The position numbers and the translations under genes are program-made. From NCBI GenBank assembly GCA_900554515.1, contig USHN01000009.1, forward strand, positions 1-40,786: 40,786 bases of DNA, given 5' to 3'. Under the pieces are notes generated by a model that was given only the letters and a program-made list of their open reading frames with translations, had not been told where the DNA came from and did no database searches. Source of the DNA: an uncultured Acidaminococcus sp. Its GTDB lineage: Bacteria; Bacillota; Negativicutes; Acidaminococcales; Acidaminococcaceae. Of this stretch, positions 23,209 through 32,016 are shown in pieces. Within the stretch, counting starts at the first letter, position 1. Every line of letters starts with the position of its first letter.

Positions 23209-23284
23209 CCTAAAAATTTATGTCAAAGGGTTGCTATCTGCTTTCATTTTTCTTTTCCTGCTTTATGCAAAGATTTAGCGCATC
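23209..23284 (+). repeat. Intact copy of the split repeat
   Basis: A contiguous 76-nt unit whose left part matches 20344-20379 and right part matches 21108-21147. It lies immediately downstream of the last reductase gene. The two copies flank the DIP1984 and Y-polymerase segment as direct repeats. Confidence 0.65.
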
Positions 23285-23307
23285 CTTTCAATTGTTTATT
23301 TCCTGTT

Positions 23308-24306
23308 CTAATCGCTCATCTTGCTGCCCTCTTGTTCATTATAACCGCGATGCCCGTATACTTTTAATTGGTCTAGGGCCGTTTCCAGGGCATCAAATTC
23401 GGTATTGGTCAGCTCCACATTACAAGCGCCTAAGTTTTCCAAAATCCGCTCTTTATTCTTAGAACCAGGAATTGGCACTACATTAGGATATTTGTGCAGC
23501 ATCCAGGCTAGAGAAATCTGGGCTTTGGTTGCCTGTTTTTCTTCAGCATACTTGCCCAATAAATCCAATATGGGCTGATTGGCTTTGATATTTTCCTGCC
23601 GCAGCTGAGGGACGAATTTCCGTACATCGTCGCTATTGGAAAAATCTGTTTGCGTCGTCACTTTCCCGGACAAGAAGCCGCTGGCAATGGGCGAAAAAGG
23701 TACTAAACCAATATTATGTTGCAATAGATACGGCTCTACATCGTTTTCCATACCGCGTTCTACCATAGAATAGATGTTTTGTACCGCAGCTAACGGGGTT
23801 ATAGTATGGGCCTTATCGATGGTTTCAACGGGTACCTGGGATAACCCCCACCCCCGGATCATTTTATCGGAGATAAGTTTACCCATAGCCTCCGCAACTA
23901 TTTCCACAGGAATTTCTGGATTTACTCGGTGCAGGTAGTACAAGTCCACATAGTCTGTTTGCAGTCGTTTTATGGAGGCGGCCAAATGCCTCTGCATGGC
24001 ACTGTAAATGCCTTCCTTCTTAACCTCTTCTACACTAAGATGCAGCTTTGTGGCAAGGACAACATTCTCCCGTACGTCTTTTAGCGCAGTTCCCAGTAGT
24101 CTTTCATTGTGTCCCCTGTTTTCCGGCAGCAGATTGGGCCCATAGGCTTCTGCAGTATCAAAGAAAGTGCAGCCATAGTCATAGCCATCCCGAATAGCTT
24201 CTATACTATAGGTTTCATCAGGAATCTGCCCATAGCCATGGGAGAATCCCATGCACCCCATGCCAATCTCGGAGACTTCAATCGTCCCCAATTTCCTCTT
24301 TTTCAT
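23308..24306 (-). CDS. Aldo/keto reductase
   Basis: A 332-residue TIM-barrel NADPH-dependent oxidoreductase. The catalytic tetrad is visible: Asp and Tyr in FFDTAEAYG (about residues 49-57), Lys in LATKLHL (about 87) and His in YYLHRVNP (about 125). The C-terminal VPIPGSKNKERILENL binds the 2'-phosphate of NADPH. It resembles the YhdN/AKR13-like reductases for small aldehydes. It is third in a cluster with a flavin reductase-like gene and another reductase. Substrate unknown. Confidence 0.9.
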   Translation of the reverse strand: MKKRKLGTIEVSEIGMGCMGFSHGYGQIPDETYSIEAIRDGYDYGCTFFDTAEAYGPNLLPENRGHNERLLGTALKDVRENVVLATKLHLSVEEVKKEGIYSAMQRHLAASIKRLQTDYVDLYYLHRVNPEIPVEIVAEAMGKLISDKMIRGWGLSQVPVETIDKAHTITPLAAVQNIYSMVERGMENDVEPYLLQHNIGLVPFSPIASGFLSGKVTTQTDFSNSDDVRKFVPQLRQENIKANQPILDLLGKYAEEKQATKAQISLAWMLHKYPNVVPIPGSKNKERILENLGACNVELTNTEFDALETALDQLKVYGHRGYNEQEGSKMSD

Positions 24307-24375
24307 TATTTCTTGTCCTCCTGCATACTAATTCCTTGCAAAAGTTAAAGCTTGCTTTTGTATTCCCCTGTGATT

Positions 24376-24882
24376 TCAGGCTTTAATTTCTTCGATAATC
24401 TCCCCAATGAATTGATAATGGGTTGGCTGTTTCGTTTTTTCATAAAGCCCTTTCATAATAGCCGGATCAACATGGCTGGGATTAAACTGTTCCCAGTAGA
24501 GTTTCCGGCAAATCAGCGTCAGTTCTGCTTCTTTAAAGATGACCGTGTCTCCATGCTGTTCTGGTGTTAAGCCCACAAGAGAAAACTTATCTACATCTCG
24601 TTTTGACTTACTCCCTAAGGTCAGCAGATCTTTCTCAAAAGCCTTGCTAAAAAACGAAATAGAAAAGGTATCGTTATCCAGCAGGTACTTACTGGTGTAT
24701 CGTAAAGGATTTACATAAATCGTCGCTATTTTCTTTGCCTGACGGACAAATCCCCATAAGGACCCTATACTGCCCCAGCCAATGGTACAGCCGTCAAAAT
24801 CTTCAAGGGAGCCAGCCGCTGCAAGCCCCCACGCTTTATCAAACCGGTTAAAAATTTCATTACTTGCTTCAAGAAAATCCAT
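24376..24882 (-). CDS. Flavin reductase-like FMN-binding protein
   Basis: 168 residues of the split-barrel flavin reductase/DIM6-NTAB type: WGLAAAGSLEDFDGCTIGWGSIGSLWG at the start, IATIYVNPLRYTSKYL and FSISFF in the FMN-binding core. Members bind FMN and reduce it, or reduce substrates directly, with NAD(P)H. It lies 15 nt after the upstream reductase and 69 nt before the next. Redox or detoxification role is inferred from the neighbours. Confidence 0.82.
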   Translation of the reverse strand: MDFLEASNEIFNRFDKAWGLAAAGSLEDFDGCTIGWGSIGSLWGFVRQAKKIATIYVNPLRYTSKYLLDNDTFSISFFSKAFEKDLLTLGSKSKRDVDKFSLVGLTPEQHGDTVIFKEAELTLICRKLYWEQFNPSHVDPAIMKGLYEKTKQPTHYQFIGEIIEEIKA

Positions 24883-24897
24883 TATCTTTCCCTTCTT

Positions 24898-25755
24898 TTA
24901 TACCTTATCTTCGAACGGCAAGTGCATAGAGGCATATTTTTCCTCGGTGGCATTGTCCGCCTGGTAATACTTTTTCTTCCCATCCAATTTTCCAATCTCT
25001 GTCATTTCTGCGTCCGTTAACGTGAAATCAAAGATATTGGCATTATCCCGGATATGGTCCGGATTCTTAGATCCCGGGATGGTGATAAAACCTTTCTGTG
25101 TCGCCCAGCGGAGCACAATCTGTGCCGGGCTCTTATGGTATTTCGTAGCCAGTTTATCAAAGACTGGTTCTTGCAGAAGTTCCGGATCCCCATGTCCCAG
25201 AGGGTACCAGCCCATAAGTTTTGTACCATATTCAGCCAGGCGATCTATGATGCGATGCTGGATGCAGTAAGGATGGGTTTCCAATTGAATGACATGGGGT
25301 TTGATTTCTGCTGCCGCCAAAAGGCGCTCCAGCTTTTCGTCATGAAAATTGGAGATACCCAAACTTCTGGCCTGTCCTTCTTTGTACGCCTTTTCAATCA
25401 GATGGTAACCAGCTATAAAATTACCTGCAGGCTGGTGGATAAACAGCAGATCTACGTAGTCCACACCCAGACGCTTCAGGGTTTGCTCTACAGCATCTTC
25501 TACTTCGTATAGCGTCGCCCAAATTTTCGTGGACAAAAAAACATCTTCTCGTTTCACAATGCCTTCTGCAATGGCTCTAGATAGCCCTTTCCCAACTGCT
25601 TCTTCATTCATATAGGCATTAGCCGTATCAATCATACGGTAACCATCTTTCAGTGCCGCATAGACAGAGGCTTCCGTATCTTTCGGGCTGATCATAAATG
25701 TTCCTAGTCCCAGCACAGGCACCTTTACAGCATTATGCAATGTAATCCATTCCAT
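24898..25755 (-). CDS. Aldo/keto reductase, 2,5-diketo-D-gluconate reductase type
   Basis: 285 residues of AKR5-like architecture. The N-terminal VPVLGLGTFMI, the catalytic Asp and Tyr in MIDTANAYMNEEAVG, Lys in STKIW and His in LLFIHQP are present, with FITIPGSKNPDHI at the NADPH site. It is the first gene of the reductase cluster; only about 25 nt separate it from the trpS terminator, so it may depend on read-through. GGAGG precedes the ATG. Substrate unknown. Confidence 0.9.
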   Translation of the reverse strand: MEWITLHNAVKVPVLGLGTFMISPKDTEASVYAALKDGYRMIDTANAYMNEEAVGKGLSRAIAEGIVKREDVFLSTKIWATLYEVEDAVEQTLKRLGVDYVDLLFIHQPAGNFIAGYHLIEKAYKEGQARSLGISNFHDEKLERLLAAAEIKPHVIQLETHPYCIQHRIIDRLAEYGTKLMGWYPLGHGDPELLQEPVFDKLATKYHKSPAQIVLRWATQKGFITIPGSKNPDHIRDNANIFDFTLTDAEMTEIGKLDGKKKYYQADNATEEKYASMHLPFEDKV

Positions 25756-25779
25756 GATATGACCTCCATTTTCTCTAGC

Positions 25780-25806
25780 AAAAAAGGCCGCTACAGTGTA
25801 GTGACC
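25780..25806 (-). terminator. Terminator of trpS
   Basis: On the minus strand GGTC-a-CTAC, loop ACT, GTAG-c-GGCC is followed by six T (25785-25780). It separates trpS from the reductase cluster. Confidence 0.8.
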
Positions 25807-25822
25807 TCTTTATAGCAGACCA

Positions 25823-26887
25823 TTATTTCAGCAGATTATTGTTGTCAAAGTAGTCTATCCGCATAGCTTTGCGTACATCCATGAGCGTCTGGTCTGCTTT
25901 GCCACGAGCTTTTTCTGTGCCAGCACGGAGAATATCCACTACCTCCAGCTTACGTTCTTCCCAATACTGGCGACGGGCACGGATCGGTCCTAGTACGGAC
26001 TGTAGCACTGCGTTGAGGAATTTCTTTATTTTCATATCCCCCAAGCCGCCCTTTTGGTAGTGCTCTTTTAATTCATCTAGGTTGGCATAGTCCGGCAAAA
26101 ATTCTGCAAAATGCTCTGGCTTGCTAAAAGCTTCCAGATAGGTAAAGACCGGGTTTCCCTCCACATGCCCGGGATCCGTCACTTTGATGTGAGTAGGATC
26201 GGTATACATGCCCATGACTTTAGTCTTTATGGTTTCCTCATCATCAGACAAATAAATACAATTGCCCAGGGATTTGCTCATTTTCGCTTTTCCATCCAGC
26301 CCAGGCAAACGCAGGCAGGCTTTGTTCTCTGGCAATACAATGTCCGGTTCCACCAACGTCTCCCCGTAGACACTGTTAAACTTCCTCACGATTTCCCGGC
26401 ACTGTTCCAGCATAGGTTCCTGATCTTCACCAACAGGTACATGGGTAGCCTGAAAAGCCGTGATATCGGCTGCCTGGCTTACTGGGTAACAGAAAAATCC
26501 CAGCGGCACACTGGATCCAAAGCCTTTTTGCTGGATTTCATTTTTTACAGTGGGGTTTCGCTGCACCCGGGATACTGTAACGAGATCCATATAGTAAGTA
26601 GTCAGTTCAAACAACTGCGGGATCAGGCTTTGAATAAAAATCGTGGATTTTGCCGGATCAATGCCTGCAGCCAAGTAATCTAATGCCACCTGCAATACGT
26701 TCTGCCGTACTTTTTCCGGGTTTTCCGCATTGTCCGTCAAGGCCTGGGCATCGGCAATCATAAAGTACACTTCATCAAATGTACCTGTATTTTGCAAATA
26801 AACGCGTTCTTGCAGACTCCCTACATAATGTCCTACATGCAGATGTCCGGTAGGACGATCCCCTGTCAAAATAATTTTCTTCATCAA
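25823..26887 (-). CDS. trpS: Tryptophan--tRNA ligase
   Basis: A 354-residue class I aminoacyl-tRNA synthetase charging tRNA-Trp. HIGH appears as HVGH (residues 17-20, after TGDRPTGHL) and KMSKS is present in KAKMSKSLGN. It is of the slightly long bacterial type. Two ATG codons open the frame; the second (26884) is equally possible. A TATAAT (minus strand, 26944-26939) with a weak -35 TGGAAG at 17 nt may be its promoter. The leader, about 50 nt from the predicted start, is too short for a T-box. Confidence 0.95.
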   Translation of the reverse strand: MMKKIILTGDRPTGHLHVGHYVGSLQERVYLQNTGTFDEVYFMIADAQALTDNAENPEKVRQNVLQVALDYLAAGIDPAKSTIFIQSLIPQLFELTTYYMDLVTVSRVQRNPTVKNEIQQKGFGSSVPLGFFCYPVSQAADITAFQATHVPVGEDQEPMLEQCREIVRKFNSVYGETLVEPDIVLPENKACLRLPGLDGKAKMSKSLGNCIYLSDDEETIKTKVMGMYTDPTHIKVTDPGHVEGNPVFTYLEAFSKPEHFAEFLPDYANLDELKEHYQKGGLGDMKIKKFLNAVLQSVLGPIRARRQYWEERKLEVVDILRAGTEKARGKADQTLMDVRKAMRIDYFDNNNLLK

Positions 26888-27009
26888 CTCTTCCTCGCCT
26901 TCATCTATTTTATATCAATGTATTTTGCAGTCTCAATTATTATACTATGATTTCTACCTTTCTTCCAGCGGATGGAGTCCTTATCAGGAAGTCCACTCTA
27001 AAAATACAG

Positions 27010-27038
27010 TTGTACTTTTAATAAAAATTTTGTATACT
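27010..27038 (+). promoter_or_regulatory. Promoter of sstT
   Basis: -35 TTGTAC (27010-27015), 17-nt spacer, -10 TATACT (27033-27038). The leader then holds a small hairpin CTGCTT-tg-AAGCAG (27047-27060). Confidence 0.75.
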
Positions 27039-27091
27039 ATTCAAGGCTGCTTTGAAGCAGTATTCTGCGAATAATAGAAAGGAAGTTTAAC

Positions 27092-28348
27092 ATGAACGTT
27101 ATCGCAGCTTTTATTCGGAAGACGGCTCTCATTAAACAGATCGCCGTCGGTCTTATCGCCGGCATTTTACTGGCTGTCCTGGCTCCTGGTGCAGTGCCTT
27201 TAATCAGTATCTTCGGGGATTTATTTGTGAAAGCCTTGAAGGGCATCGCACCAATTCTTGTTTTTATCCTGGTAATGAATGCCATGGTACAGAAAAAAGA
27301 TGATGGGAACACCCATATGAAGCCCATTGTTACGCTCTATATCATCGGTACCTTTGCTGCTTCCTTGGTGGGTGTGGCTTTATCTTTTTTCTTCCCGGTA
27401 AATCTTACACTGCAGCTGGGATCCAGCAAGCTGAATCCTCCCAGCGGCATTACAGAAGTGCTCCATTCCTTGATTTTAAATATCGTGGATTCTCCAGTCA
27501 ATGCGTTGCTGAATGCCAACTATATCGGGATTTTGGCTTGGGCTATCATCATTGGGCTGGCGCTGCATCGTACGATGGGAGATACTTCAAAGAAGCTGCT
27601 GGAAGACGTAGCGCAAGGAATTACTATTGTAGTCACCTGGGTTATTCATTTTGCACCGCTGGGGATTATGGGGCTGGTAGCTCAGTCCATCAGTGCCAGC
27701 GGTCTGGGAGCGCTGCTCGGATATGTAAAACTCCTTGGGGTTTTGATTACTTCCTACTTCTTGGTCGCCCTGATCATGAACCCGTTTATTGTCTACCTCA
27801 AAGTACATAAAAATCCGTATCCTTTGGTATGGACTACGTTAAAAGAAAGTGGTCTCTATGCCTTCTTTACCCGTTCTTCTGCTGCTAATATCCCGGTCAA
27901 CTTGTCTTTATGCAAGCGCTTGGGCCTTAATCCGGATACCTATACTATTTCCATTCCTCTGGGCGCCACCATCAATATGGCGGGTGCATCCATTACAATA
28001 TCCGTACTTTCTTTGGCTGCAGCCCATACGCTGGGGATTCAGGTAGATCTTTTAACGGCCCTGCTTTTGTGCATTATCTCCACTGTAGGTGCTTGCGGGG
28101 CATCCGGTGTAGCCGGAGGATCCCTGCTGCTTATCCCGGTGGCTTGTGCCTCTTTTGGTATCAGTAACGACATTGCCATGCAGGTTGTGGGCGTAGGCTT
28201 TATTATCAGCGTCCTGGAAGATGCTTGTGAAACTGCCTTAAATTCCAGCAGCGACGTGCTCTTTACAGCAACCGCTGAATTTGCCCAGCGGGCAAAAGAT
28301 GGCACCTTGCGGGCCGAGGATATGATCCCCAAGGATGAACAAAAATAA
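27092..28348 (+). CDS. sstT: Serine/threonine:sodium symporter
   Basis: 418 residues of the dicarboxylate/amino acid:cation symporter (DAACS, glutamate-transporter fold) family, SstT subgroup. The landmarks are FTRSSAANIPVNLSLCKRLG (HP1 and serine-rich tip), SIPLGATINMAGASITI (TM7 NMxG sodium site) and STVGACGASGVAGGSLLLIPVA (HP2). About eight membrane helices are predicted. It imports serine and threonine with Na+, suiting an amino-acid fermenter. GAAAGGAAG precedes the ATG. It is monocistronic with its own promoter and terminator. Confidence 0.93.
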   Translation: MNVIAAFIRKTALIKQIAVGLIAGILLAVLAPGAVPLISIFGDLFVKALKGIAPILVFILVMNAMVQKKDDGNTHMKPIVTLYIIGTFAASLVGVALSFFFPVNLTLQLGSSKLNPPSGITEVLHSLILNIVDSPVNALLNANYIGILAWAIIIGLALHRTMGDTSKKLLEDVAQGITIVVTWVIHFAPLGIMGLVAQSISASGLGALLGYVKLLGVLITSYFLVALIMNPFIVYLKVHKNPYPLVWTTLKESGLYAFFTRSSAANIPVNLSLCKRLGLNPDTYTISIPLGATINMAGASITISVLSLAAAHTLGIQVDLLTALLLCIISTVGACGASGVAGGSLLLIPVACASFGISNDIAMQVVGVGFIISVLEDACETALNSSSDVLFTATAEFAQRAKDGTLRAEDMIPKDEQK

Positions 28349-28360
28349 TTTTTACAAAAG

Positions 28361-28400
28361 AAGAACCGCTTCCCCACTATAAGAGGTAGCGGTTTTCTTG
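28361..28400 (+). terminator. Bidirectional terminator between sstT and the M18 peptidase gene
   Basis: AACCGCT (28364-28370) pairs with AGCGGTT (28388-28394), extended by CC/GG pairs, followed by TTCTT on the plus strand and by CTTCTTTTG on the minus strand. It serves two converging genes. Confidence 0.82.
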
Positions 28401-28417
28401 TATGGTATGACTGAGGA

Positions 28418-29701
28418 TTACCCTGCGAAGAAAGCGGTGAGGCAATCTGTCAAAGCATCCTGATCGGAAGCTGCCATAGTTTCCCGTGCGCTGTGCATAG
28501 CCAGGAGCGGCACTCCGATATCCATGGTGCGTATCGGCACAAGTGCACTTAGCATGGATCCCAGCGTGGAACCGCCGCGGATATCGTTGCGGTTAACAAA
28601 GCTTTGATGGGAAATTCCGTTTTGCTGGCAAAGATTTTTCACTACTGCTACGGCTTCCGCATCTCCGGCATAGCTTTGGGAAGCAGCTTGTTTTAATACG
28701 ACGCCTCCTCCCAGTAATGGTTTATTAGTAGGATCGCATTTGTCGGTATAGTTGGGGTGGATTGCATGAGCCACATCCACGCTCAGCATAAACCCAGTAC
28801 TTAGATCCTGATACAGGGTTTCTTCCTCAAAACCCAGGGCAGGGTAAATCCGCCGCAAAAGATTAAGCAGTACCAGAGAGTCTGCCCCTTGCTTGGTATT
28901 ACTCCCCACTTCTTCATTATCGAAAAGGGCAGCTATGCGCAAACCATTTTCTCCTTCGCTCTTTACCAATCCATCCAGACAGCCTTTGACGCTGGTCAGG
29001 TTATCCAGGCGGCCACAAGAAAGAAATTCGTTATTGAGCCCCAAGAGGCAACCTTGTTCCACCGGGTAGGCAGAAAGTTCAAAGGAAAGAATATTCTTTG
29101 CTTCCACGCTCAGCTCTTTCGCTAAAAACTCCTGGAAAAAGGGTTCTTTGGCATCACTGTTCCCTAGCAGGGTAAACAATGGCAACATATCTTTTTGTTT
29201 ATTCCATTTGTATCCGTCATTAACTTCCCGGTTCATATGAATGGCAAGGTTTGCCATGGTAAGAAGCGGACGCCTGAAATCTACAAGGTAAATAATAGGA
29301 TGGAAAGGGTCGTCCCCTTTTGTCACTACTTTACCGGCCAGAGATAACGGACGATCTAACCAGGTGCTTACAAGCATACCGCCGTAGCCTTCTACGTTCA
29401 GCTGGCCGTAGCCTTCTTTTCTGATTTCAGCAACAGGCTTAATCCGAAAACAAGGAAAATCCGTATGTGCCGCCGCGATTTTTAGTCCGTGTTGTCCCAT
29501 CTGTCCGGTACGAAACGCCACAAGCGCCGAGCCAAAAACGTTGACATAGTATCGTCCCTCTGGTTCAAGTGCCCATGCTTCCTCCTGCTTTAACTCTTGA
29601 AAGCCATAGGTTTCCAAAAGTTTCTCCGCTGTCAGCACTGTGTGATACGGGGACGTGCTGCTATCAATAAAATCCAGAAGTCCCTGCGTGTTTTCTTTCA
29701 T
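28418..29701 (-). CDS. apeB: M18 family aminopeptidase
   Basis: A 427-residue cytosolic zinc aminopeptidase that removes N-terminal, often acidic or neutral, residues from peptides. Metal ligands and catalytic residues are in AAAHTDFPCFRIKP (His79), LFDNEEVGSNTKQGA, LSVDVAHAIHPNY and a C-terminal LAMHSARE. The family's tetrahedral dodecamer architecture is presumed. AAGGAGG precedes the ATG. It follows recD2 by 45 nt and may be cotranscribed. Confidence 0.93.
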   Translation of the reverse strand: MKENTQGLLDFIDSSTSPYHTVLTAEKLLETYGFQELKQEEAWALEPEGRYYVNVFGSALVAFRTGQMGQHGLKIAAAHTDFPCFRIKPVAEIRKEGYGQLNVEGYGGMLVSTWLDRPLSLAGKVVTKGDDPFHPIIYLVDFRRPLLTMANLAIHMNREVNDGYKWNKQKDMLPLFTLLGNSDAKEPFFQEFLAKELSVEAKNILSFELSAYPVEQGCLLGLNNEFLSCGRLDNLTSVKGCLDGLVKSEGENGLRIAALFDNEEVGSNTKQGADSLVLLNLLRRIYPALGFEEETLYQDLSTGFMLSVDVAHAIHPNYTDKCDPTNKPLLGGGVVLKQAASQSYAGDAEAVAVVKNLCQQNGISHQSFVNRNDIRGGSTLGSMLSALVPIRTMDIGVPLLAMHSARETMAASDQDALTDCLTAFFAG

Positions 29702-29746
29702 ACACTTACCTCCTTATAATGACTGTTTTGGGTATCTATTCATCGC

Positions 29747-31912
29747 CTAGCTATCTTCTTGTTTCAGCCGGTACGCCAAAAGACTGTAGCGTTTTCGGGT
29801 ACGGTCATTTTCTACCGCTGTACGCAGGGCCTTTTCACTGCCAGCCAGATGAACACTTTTTTTAGCACGGGTAATCGCTGTATAAAACAGGTTCCGCTGC
29901 AGCATAATATAGTGCCCGGCTACCAGCGGCATGATAACCGTGGCATATTCACTGCCTTGGCTTTTATGAACACTCATGGCATAAGCCAGACGCAAATCTC
30001 CAGCTTCTGCTCCCTCATACACCACATTGCCTTCTTCCGTCCGATCCGGGTATTCCACTGTGACAATTCCATTTTGGATAGCGAGAATACGCCCGATATC
30101 CCCGTTGAATACGTTCTTTTCATAATTGTTGCGGATCTGCATGACCTTATCCCCCTCCCGCAGGAGGAGAAAGCCGCTGCGCAACTCCGCTTTTTGAGGA
30201 GAAGGAGGGTTCATGCGTTCCTGAATCAGGGTATTTAAGTTCTCTACCCCGCAGAGATTTTTATGCATGGGGCTCAGCACTTGGACACTTTGCCAGGGTG
30301 CATTAGCTGCCAGTTTGGCATACAAGGAAACTACATACTGCATAGTTTCTGCTTCCGTAGCAAATTTCCGAAAGGTAAAATCTTTTTCTCCCTTCCATTC
30401 CGGCAGCATTCCTTGGTTAATACGGTGTGCATTACGGACAATGGGGGATAATTCTGCCTGCCGGAATACATTTTCCAGCCGCACAATGGGCATAGTACCA
30501 CTTTGGATAATATCCTGCAGTACATTCCCCGGCCCTACGCTGGGCAATTGGTCTGCATCCCCCACCAAAATCAGGCGGCATCCTAACGGCAAAGCCCTTA
30601 GCAAATTGTACATGAGGACAATATCCAGCATAGAAGCTTCGTCCACGATCACCGCATCGGCTTCCAGGGGATTGTCTTCATCCCTTCCCCAAAAAGAAGT
30701 TCCTCCTTCCTGGGGTGTGTATTCCAGCATCCGATGTACCGTCAAAGCAGGGCGTCCTGCGCTTTCTGCCAAGCGTTTCGCAGCACGACCGGTAGGAGCT
30801 GCAAGTAAAATTTTGCAGCCGGCCTGTTCCATTACGGACAAAATACCTTTGACCACTGTGGTTTTCCCTGTACCAGGACCCCCGGTGAGCACAAACACAC
30901 CATGATCCACAGAAGCTTTCACGGCCTCTGCTTGTTCTGGCGCCAGGCGGATACGTTCATCCCGTTCCCATTCCTCAATGATTTTTTTATAATCCACTTT
31001 CCACAGGGCATTGACATTATCCCGGAGCGCAATCAGCCGATGCGCCACGCCACTTTCTGCCCGGTACAAATAGTCCGGGTACACACAAACGCAGTCCCCA
31101 CGATCTTCTATGCGGAGCATATTATCAGCCAGCAACTTTTGGAAAACATTTTCGACATCCATGGGATCCAGCTGCAAAATTTGCGCAGCCATCTTGACCA
31201 GGTAACGATCCGGGACGCAAGTATGTCCCTGATTGGCACATTGCAGCAAGGTGTAATGAATCCCGGCCTTAATCCGTTCATCGCTTTGTGCAGCGAATCC
31301 CAGATGCTGTGCCAACGTATCTGCGGTACGAAAGCCAATGCCGTCCACGTCTTCTGCCAGGCAATAGGGGTTATTACTGATTCGTGTCACCGCAGTACTG
31401 CCATACAAAGCCTTAATCCTTGGAGCATAATTTCCGCTGATCCCATTACTTTCCAAAAAGAACACCAGGTCTCGGGTATCCTTGAGTTCACTGTAGGACG
31501 CTACAATGGCTTCCGCTTTTTTCTTGCCAATACCACTGACTTCCCGGAGACGCTCCGGTGTCGTTTCAATCACGTGCAGCGTATCTTCGCCAAAGGCATC
31601 CACCAGCCGCTGTGCCATAGCAAGGCCTACTCCTTTTAAGACACCGCTGCCCAGCATTTTTACAAGGCCTTCAGTTCCTTTTGGCGAGATTGTTTCCCAG
31701 CTTTGGGCACTAAATTGCCGCCCGAACTTGGGATGTTCTCCCCACTGCCCTACGAGGCGGACGGCTTCACCGGCAAAAGGAGGCTGTCCTTTGTAAACAA
31801 CAGAGATTGTCCCTACCTCTGGATTTTGGGCTTTAAATACACTAAATCCCCCACTTGCTGCTTGAAAAACGATGGATTTGATTGTAACTTCCAGGGACTC
31901 CTGTGTTGCCAT
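29747..31912 (-). CDS. recD2: ATP-dependent RecD2-like 5'-3' DNA helicase
   Basis: A 721-residue SF1B helicase of the RecD2 type, found in bacteria without RecBC partners. The N-terminal OB-like and helix-hairpin-helix region contains LREVSGIGKKKAEAI (about 122-136). Helicase motifs are Walker A LTGGPGTGKTTV (about 343-354), AAPTGRAAKRL, VIVDEASMLD, LVGDADQLPSVGPG and the C-terminal SVHKSQGSEY and FYTAITRAKKSVH. Length and order are normal. It acts in replication-fork and mismatch/repair processing. A minus-strand terminator lies just upstream, isolating it from the binding-protein gene. Confidence 0.95.
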   Translation of the reverse strand: MATQESLEVTIKSIVFQAASGGFSVFKAQNPEVGTISVVYKGQPPFAGEAVRLVGQWGEHPKFGRQFSAQSWETISPKGTEGLVKMLGSGVLKGVGLAMAQRLVDAFGEDTLHVIETTPERLREVSGIGKKKAEAIVASYSELKDTRDLVFFLESNGISGNYAPRIKALYGSTAVTRISNNPYCLAEDVDGIGFRTADTLAQHLGFAAQSDERIKAGIHYTLLQCANQGHTCVPDRYLVKMAAQILQLDPMDVENVFQKLLADNMLRIEDRGDCVCVYPDYLYRAESGVAHRLIALRDNVNALWKVDYKKIIEEWERDERIRLAPEQAEAVKASVDHGVFVLTGGPGTGKTTVVKGILSVMEQAGCKILLAAPTGRAAKRLAESAGRPALTVHRMLEYTPQEGGTSFWGRDEDNPLEADAVIVDEASMLDIVLMYNLLRALPLGCRLILVGDADQLPSVGPGNVLQDIIQSGTMPIVRLENVFRQAELSPIVRNAHRINQGMLPEWKGEKDFTFRKFATEAETMQYVVSLYAKLAANAPWQSVQVLSPMHKNLCGVENLNTLIQERMNPPSPQKAELRSGFLLLREGDKVMQIRNNYEKNVFNGDIGRILAIQNGIVTVEYPDRTEEGNVVYEGAEAGDLRLAYAMSVHKSQGSEYATVIMPLVAGHYIMLQRNLFYTAITRAKKSVHLAGSEKALRTAVENDRTRKRYSLLAYRLKQEDS

Positions 31913-31979
31913 AGTTCACCTCAATCTCAAAGAATCCCTTAGGGACATCTTCGAACACATCATGATTGTATATTAGCAT

Positions 31980-32005
31980 AAAAAAAGGGCTGCCACAAGG
32001 CAGCC
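31980..32005 (-). terminator. Terminator of the binding-protein gene
   Basis: On the minus strand GGCTGCC, loop TTGT, GGCAGCC is followed by C and seven T. A perfect 7-bp GC-rich stem. Confidence 0.92.
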
Positions 32006-32016
32006 AAAAATGATTT

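Noticed and set aside
26888..27091. T-box leader for trpS
   Set aside because: No T-box AGGGTGGNACCGCG-like sequence or large antiterminator is present, and the leader from the likely start is only about 50 nt.
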